A stretch of 64,000 nucleotides of DNA from Melampsora larici-populina 98AG31 (lineage: Eukaryota > Basidiomycota > Pucciniomycetes > Pucciniales > Melampsoraceae): the NCBI RefSeq assembly GCF_000204055.1, contig NW_006768791.1:656161-720160 (forward strand), written 5' to 3'. The number at the start of each line of letters is the position of its first letter. Position 1 is the stretch's first letter. Made by a program: the position numbers and the translations under genes. The notes beneath the pieces were generated by a model, which was given only the letters and a program-made list of their open reading frames with translations, searched no databases and had not been told where the DNA came from. Below, one piece after another: positions 58,432-64,000 of this stretch.

Positions 58432-60689
58432 TTATGAATTCAAGAAACAGATAAGAAACCAAAGAGTATTAATGAAGACAACTGGCTATTGTGTTCCTGC
58501 TTGTACACCAAAAATCAGCCAATAAGTTGCAAGTTCCGGGCACCAAGCTTGCAAAAGTTAAAAAAGCAGAATTTAGAAATTTTGTTAAGTCAACTGATCA
58601 AATCTCTGCTGCTTGGCTCATTGTGGCGTCGATTACAAAGGTATCAAAAAATTGACCCCCAAAACCCAATATTTATATTTTGGGTGTTATAGTCAACTCC
58701 CTCTGATTACATACAACTAGGCCGATAGTTTTTTCGTGCACTTGGATATTCCAATTTTGGTGGCAAAAAATCACATGCACATGAAGAATTACCTCACCAA
58801 AGGGTTTTTGAGCAAATTCACATGAGTCCAGGGGGTTTTACAGACCCGCCCCCTGAATGTATGTGTTCTTGTCTAATCACTGTTGTAGAACTTATAACCC
58901 AACAAGGGTTATACAGAGCTGGAAGAGGATAATCTACTAACATAATGACTAGTAGAAGTTGTCTGAGACTGCTCTTCTAAAACAACACAATCAGGAAAAG
59001 GTGCTGTTGTATTGAGTACTGATAAGGCACCAGAGAAATATATCTTTCACACAAATTTTATCTCAAAAGCACAATTTTTATTACTATCAACACTGCTATA
59101 GTGTTATTCCCAGATGATAACTGAATAAAATAAGCAATATCTTTGTGATAATATTCCCAACAAGTCTTTTTGACTATAATACTAAAATAAATTTTCCTTT
59201 ATAGCTATAATAAAGGACGTATTTAAGTGACCTGGTACTATTAAAATAAGTTTATAATGATAAACAAAATAATGACTGCGTAAATGATAAAGAAAAAATG
59301 GAACAACAGTCCCAAAATCATCGTAAAGTATATATAACAATGGAATACCACTTTTACAATGGTCAACAGCCTCAAAACCAATCAAATCCGCCCAAAAATC
59401 CCTAAGAACCCCATAATGATGTGATATAATGATCTTGTTACTAATCTATGATGTATTTTTCACAGCCAAAAGTGATCAATGACGCAACAATATGATGTAC
59501 AGCACTTCTTATGATAAATACAGGTTATTTTTTCCTTGTAAACTAGCTGAAAACCAAATTTTGAGATTACGATTTTTTTCAGATGAGGTCCAATTTTGGA
59601 TTACTAAATTGCATCTTGTAGCCCTCGTGCTACTGATTATTTATCACACCCATACTCCCTATTCCTGATGATTGATGAGTAAGTTATTGAGTTGTGAAGC
59701 TAAGGTTTTTGGTGTTACAGGTTGACTGGTGACTGTAAATTTGAGATTCACCCCAATTTCTTATTTGCCTTGTAACATTTTTCATACCCCTCCGCTACTA
59801 GTGATTTAACGCTCTTACATTATGTGATCCACTCTTCTGCGTTGAATGAACTGTCTATCAACATAATATGATGTCATTTGACATATGTAATAAGCTGAAA
59901 GCCTTCATTTTTGACAAAATTCACCCATTTTCACTACTTTTCACAGCTGCTACTCTTCTTTTCTTGATCATGTAACATGAAATCATCCTCTATAACCTTA
60001 AAGATCCCGGAAAATCCTCTTGGCAACCTTAAATTCCACTATCACCACCATTACATATGCAAACTACATGTATAACCCTTGTTTACCAACTTCGACAAAG
60101 TACCTTTTCTCTGATAACTTCTGTTTCTCCTTATCAACCTTCAAGATTAAAATTGTTGAAGTATAATATAATGTTTTTCTTTCATTTTCTAACCTTATTA
60201 AACCCATAACCCTAATATTACTACCCTAAAAACCATTTCCAAGCCTGTATAGCTATATTTTCAAATTTTCCTTATGTTTTTCATTCTTTCTTTTTGTAAT
60301 AAGATTGTGAATGAACTCTGATAATCTTACTAAGTAATATCAAATGAAATGATGTAATATTGGCCCAATGATCAATACATAAGCCCATAAGAGCTTTAAT
60401 TGATATGAAAACCTCTATTTTGAATTTCCTTCCTTGCTAAACTTTTCTGGTAAACTGGTAAACTGCTGATAATGATTTTTTTTCATTGATCCCATAAATC
60501 AATCACCACACTGTTTGAAAATTGCACCATATTCTTCTTGTGAGCTCTACAAATAGTCCACAGCACTGTCAGCCCCGAGCTTTGGCGGAGCCAAAGCCAA
60601 AGAGCTTCTCCAAATAAGAAAAATAAAACAAATAAAAAATGAAATTTAAAGTATCCTTATATATATATATAATCATATACACCTTGTGT
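58432..60689. other. long AT-rich region without gene
   Basis: No coding, RNA or repeat feature was supported over 2.2 kb. The sequence is AT-rich and fragmentary. Confidence 0.4.
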
Positions 60690-61507
60690 CACTACACAAA
60701 ATGTCATCTTCACCGGGCGGTAAAGAAAACTACTGACATAGAAAAGTCCTGAGGCAACAGGAAGAGAGCTAAAAATCTGAAAAAAAATATGCACCTTGTT
60801 CCTAGATGTTGGGGCGTCATGACAAGTATTTTTTTGTATTTTACACACAGATATTGGTTTATGTACTAACAATAAAGGCTGAGAATCATCAAAAACCCAC
60901 CTGTAACAATACCTGAAATTTGGCCCTTGACTTTGAAGACAGGATTTTGGAATCTTCAAACATCAATAACTTTTGCAGTTCTGAATCAAATCACTCAATT
61001 TGAAGTGCATTAAAGAGGTGAGCCTTTCCTCTACATTTTTCATTGAGATATAACATCTGTAGCTGGTCTAAAAAAGATCCTACAGAGCTATTCATGCAGA
61101 ACTGTTTGAACATATGTAGAGTGTTTAAATGACTAGATAGCACCTTACTAACATTATGAAGTGTGAAGGAGAATATTTCAGCTTTTGAATGAACCAAAAA
61201 TCAAGTTATTGGGAGCAGAATTGCAAAAGTTATTGAAGTTTTTAGACCACAAAATATTGTCTTCATACTCATGACCCAAATTTCAGGTATTGTTACATGT
61301 GAGTTTTTGATGATTTTCAGCATTCATTGTTAGTACATAAACCAATATCTGCGTGTAAAATACAAAAAAATACTCATCATGACGCCCCAACATCTAGGAA
61401 CAAGGTGCATATTTTTTCAGATTTTTAGCGCTCTTCCTGTTGCCTCAGGACTTTTCTATGTCAGTAGTTTTCTTTACTGCCAGGTAAAGATTACATTTGG
61501 TGTAGTG
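60690..61507. mobile_element. CACTA-type foldback element, 3-bp target duplication
   Basis: Starts CACTACACA and ends with the inverse TGTAGTG. TGT is duplicated exactly at 60687-60689 and 61508-61510. The two arms are about 300 bp each and highly similar (shared GTTGGGGCGTCATGA, CCTGAGGCAACAGGAAGAG, ATATTGGTTTATGTACTAAC), separated by a loop of about 200 bp. CACTA ends plus a 3-bp duplication define the superfamily. No transposase. Confidence 0.88.
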
Positions 61508-62959
61508 TGTCTAGCACTGCCAGCATAGATCCCTTGGGTTGAGAAATCTGAGGCATCATCAGAGGCAAATCCTTGAACAGACCTTGTCCAAGGTTTTTGC
61601 ACAAGGTATTTTTTTGCCCTGAGAATTACCTCGGATCAAAACCTTGGGAAGCTTCTGTCCAAGGTTTTGCATCCAAGGATACCTCGGATTACAAAATCCG
61701 AGGTAAATATGTTGGCGCTGTAGTCTCAAAGACAAACTATGTTCTACCATAATAGAACTTCCTTACCCTTATACCTCCTACCATGATCAGAAATTACTAA
61801 ACTACAGAAAGATAATGTAAAAAACAAATACAAAAATAGAACAGGTAAACTAAGCAAAAGGCAGTATACAAATCTCCTTGTGAAACAATACCAACCACGC
61901 CCAAACAGAGATAATACCAATACAACAAAAGTGGTAAGAAACTAACTGCATTCGTCCAAGCTGAACAACAGTTCCAGCAACGAGCCCTAAGCGCACAAAG
62001 TTACCGTGAAGAACCACGAGTTGGCCTACAAGGAAGAATAAGTATAAAGGAGACTCTCTTTTCCCAGCAGAAAGGAGGAGAGTACCTTCTATACCCGCAA
62101 CAAATTCCCAACTACTTTTAAGCATCCAAGTCCAGCTCCAAGAATTGCAATAGAACTTCCAGCTTGACTACCTAGAAATAGTTGTTCCGTAGCTTTAGAA
62201 GCTTCAAAATACTGTTTCTCTTTCTTTACACAAAGAACTAGAATCTCACCTGGAGTTATCTATAACTAGATAAATCCCTATTACTTGGTCTCGTACCTCT
62301 GTTCTTGCAACTCAGCGTTGACAAGATCCCTGCAGTCTTAGACTCAGGTATCCCATAGTTTAGAGCTTTGGGAACCAAACTTTGGCTTAAGGACTTTGAT
62401 CAATCCTCTTCTGTAAACCTACAGTAAGCTGTGGTCCTTTTGTCAGCCTACTGAATATCTTTTTGCGAGATCATAAAATAGTGCTGACTCACTTGTTTTC
62501 CTTCAACTCAGTCATTGAAACTATCTAGATCCTACGTACCCAATAGGATCTGTTGTGGGGTTTTTGAGCCGTGAGTACTTTGACTAGACTACTCTGCGCT
62601 TGCTAAGATAGCCACCCTGACAAACAGGCTCCTCCTTAGCTTCATTTATGTCACATAAAAACTTTCATCTCTCAATGTGTCTGTTCTTTTCTCAGCCTCA
62701 CTGATAAAAGACTCTCATTTTTTCTTGATCTTATCATATAAAAACAAAAAATGTTAACTTTCTTGTTTTCTGTTTGTTAAACAAGTTGTGTGACTGAGTG
62801 TGTTTTTTCAATTTTTTTCCTTTTTGCCTGATTTTGCTTGTCTGGCCGTTGCGTTCTCAGTTTTTCACAATTGGCTGTGTTGTGTTTTTTTTTGTTCTGT
62901 CCCTCTAAAATCTGTATTTTTGCGCTCAAATATGACATAAGTTAGTCTTCTGTTATGTT
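61508..62959. other. repeat-rich region
   Basis: At 61580-61700 two diverged direct repeats share TGTCCAAGGTTTT and ACCTCGGAT. A hydrophobic minus-strand frame at 61850-62125 has no recognised family. The segment 62524-62550 is an inverted match to 45385-45411. Confidence 0.35.
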
Positions 62960-63099
62960 CACTGCCAGGAATAAACACTGTCCTAATTGGGATAATGTGT
63001 TGCTTTTTTGGGATAATTAATTTTTGCCATATAAATGCTAAGCAATTAATGCAAAAGTGATCATTATTCCATCAGGGACAGTGTTTAATCCTGGCAGTG
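62960..63099. mobile_element. CACTG MITE, copy B, with GTT duplication
   Basis: 140 bp with CACTGCCAGGAATAAACACT at the left and the inverse of CACTGCCAGGATTAAACACT at the right. GTT is duplicated exactly at 62957-62959 and 63100-63102. The TIR and interior match copy A at 27349-27489. Confidence 0.85.
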
Positions 63100-64000
63100 G
63101 TTATCACACGGTGCCAGTTCCTTTCATTTTGGACCGGTATGTTTTCCAAAGTGTTGTGAGTAACATAATTCAGTGTAACAGTCCAACATTGCTCTACCCC
63201 TTCGCTTGGCCAAGCTACGCTCTAACCATGATGGTTGATAGTGTCAATTGTAATTGAAAATGGAGTAAAATACCCAAAATTGTGATTTACCCAGCTTACC
63301 ACTTGGTAATACCACAAATGTTGTTGTATATGCTTTATAATAGATCTTTCATGTTCATATGCAAAAATATAACCTTCCCCAACTCATTTCCAGTGTGAAA
63401 ATCTGCTGTGGTACCCCAAAATCAAAGTTGTATGATTGAAAATAGCACTTTATATGATTTTGAATGTGATTTTTGAGTTTCAAATCCACCCTTTTCATAT
63501 GTAATGTTGAATTTACCATAATTTTCTTTTCATTGACTTTTGATAACCACACCAGCCCACAGGCAAGCTTGTTGGTGACAGATGGCAAGCTTGATCTTGC
63601 CCCAAGACGGTCAAATGGGGCTCTGACCCAAGGGGTCTGGCTGACAAACCCATTGGACTCTTTGGGGCAAGTTGTTTCAGCAAATTGTTACAGTTGGAGA
63701 GATTGAGGCTCAGCTCAGCTCAATAGCACGCACCACCTCAGCTCTGTAGTTCACGTTGGAGGCACCTCTTTTTTCCAGCCTGTGCGCATAAATGCGGCTG
63801 TTTTTTAGCTCAATGTGCGCGCAAAGGGGGGGGTGCGCAGTGCAGGGTACAAAATCATGTTTTTGAGCATCTTCATTAAAAAAAAAAATGTGTTTTTCAG
63901 GAAAAAGAGGAAAAAAACATTGAAATTGAAAAAATCAAACATCAAATAGATCAGCTGCAGACCAGCTAGAAGGTTTATACTCTACAACTATAATTGGTGT
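63100..64000. other. window end, no gene seen
   Basis: A weak inverted pair CTTGCCCCAA / TTGGGGCAAG brackets about 63594-63671 and may be another small MITE. G-run and A-run tracts lie near 63828 and 63880. Confidence 0.3.

Noticed and set aside
60657..60959. 100-codon minus-strand frame
   Set aside because: It lies within one arm of the CACTA foldback, has no family resemblance, and its ends ignore the element structure.
1..64000. tRNA and rRNA genes
   Set aside because: No sequence with a convincing tRNA cloverleaf (B-box GGTTCGA context) or rRNA core was seen by eye; a covariance-model scan would be decisive.

Overview
The window is eukaryotic DNA from a basidiomycete fungus, most likely a rust (Pucciniales). 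The evidence is short spliceosomal introns of 50-100 nt with GTAAGT/GTGAGT donors, AT-rich intergenic sequence, a heavy load of DNA transposons, tandem F-box-like genes, repeat-rich secreted proteins, and recognisable fungal housekeeping genes. The genus cannot be fixed from the sequence. Two assembly gaps are present (11808-11907, 100 N; 34518-35154, 637 N).

Layout. 0-5.8 kb: three tandem F-box/LRR-like paralogues on the minus strand; the first runs off the window edge and the third carries one in-frame stop. 6.8-12.3 kb: a Helitron Rep-helicase gene on the minus strand with three premature stops and a missing Walker B region. 13.1-14.4 kb: a spliced minus-strand gene next to it, possibly a Helitron passenger. 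14.4-17.6 kb: a C-poor, G-rich tract (plus strand) with an older Helitron remnant. 18.0-19.1 kb: a decayed PIF/Harbinger transposase. 20-26.5 kb: a conserved gene island with a probable kinetochore NSL1/Mis14 protein and an EDC4-like decapping scaffold. 27-32 kb: non-autonomous transposons. 32.4-33.0 kb: a VOC/glyoxalase-fold protein. 35.9-39.7 kb: a spliced secreted protein with at least four repeat blocks, one of which ends repeatedly in Arg-Arg (the pattern of Kex2-processed repeat proteins). 41.1-44.1 kb: a large unknown secreted protein. 48.5-50.5 kb and 57.6-58.4 kb: two foldback elements built from arrays of small GTAGGCGC hairpins, the first containing two nested insertions. 52.0-52.5 kb: a degenerate FAR1/MULE-like transposase N-terminus. 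53.1-54.7 kb: riboflavin gene RIB1. 55-64 kb: Harbinger-type, CACTA-type and CACTG MITE elements with little coding sequence.

The cellular genes do not form one pathway. They are islands (NSL1-EDC4; VOC; two secreted proteins; RIB1) separated by layered transposon insertions. The most biologically interesting locus is the Arg-Arg repeat secretory precursor at 35.9-39.7 kb. The most interesting structural signal is the GTAGGCGC hairpin-array foldback family.
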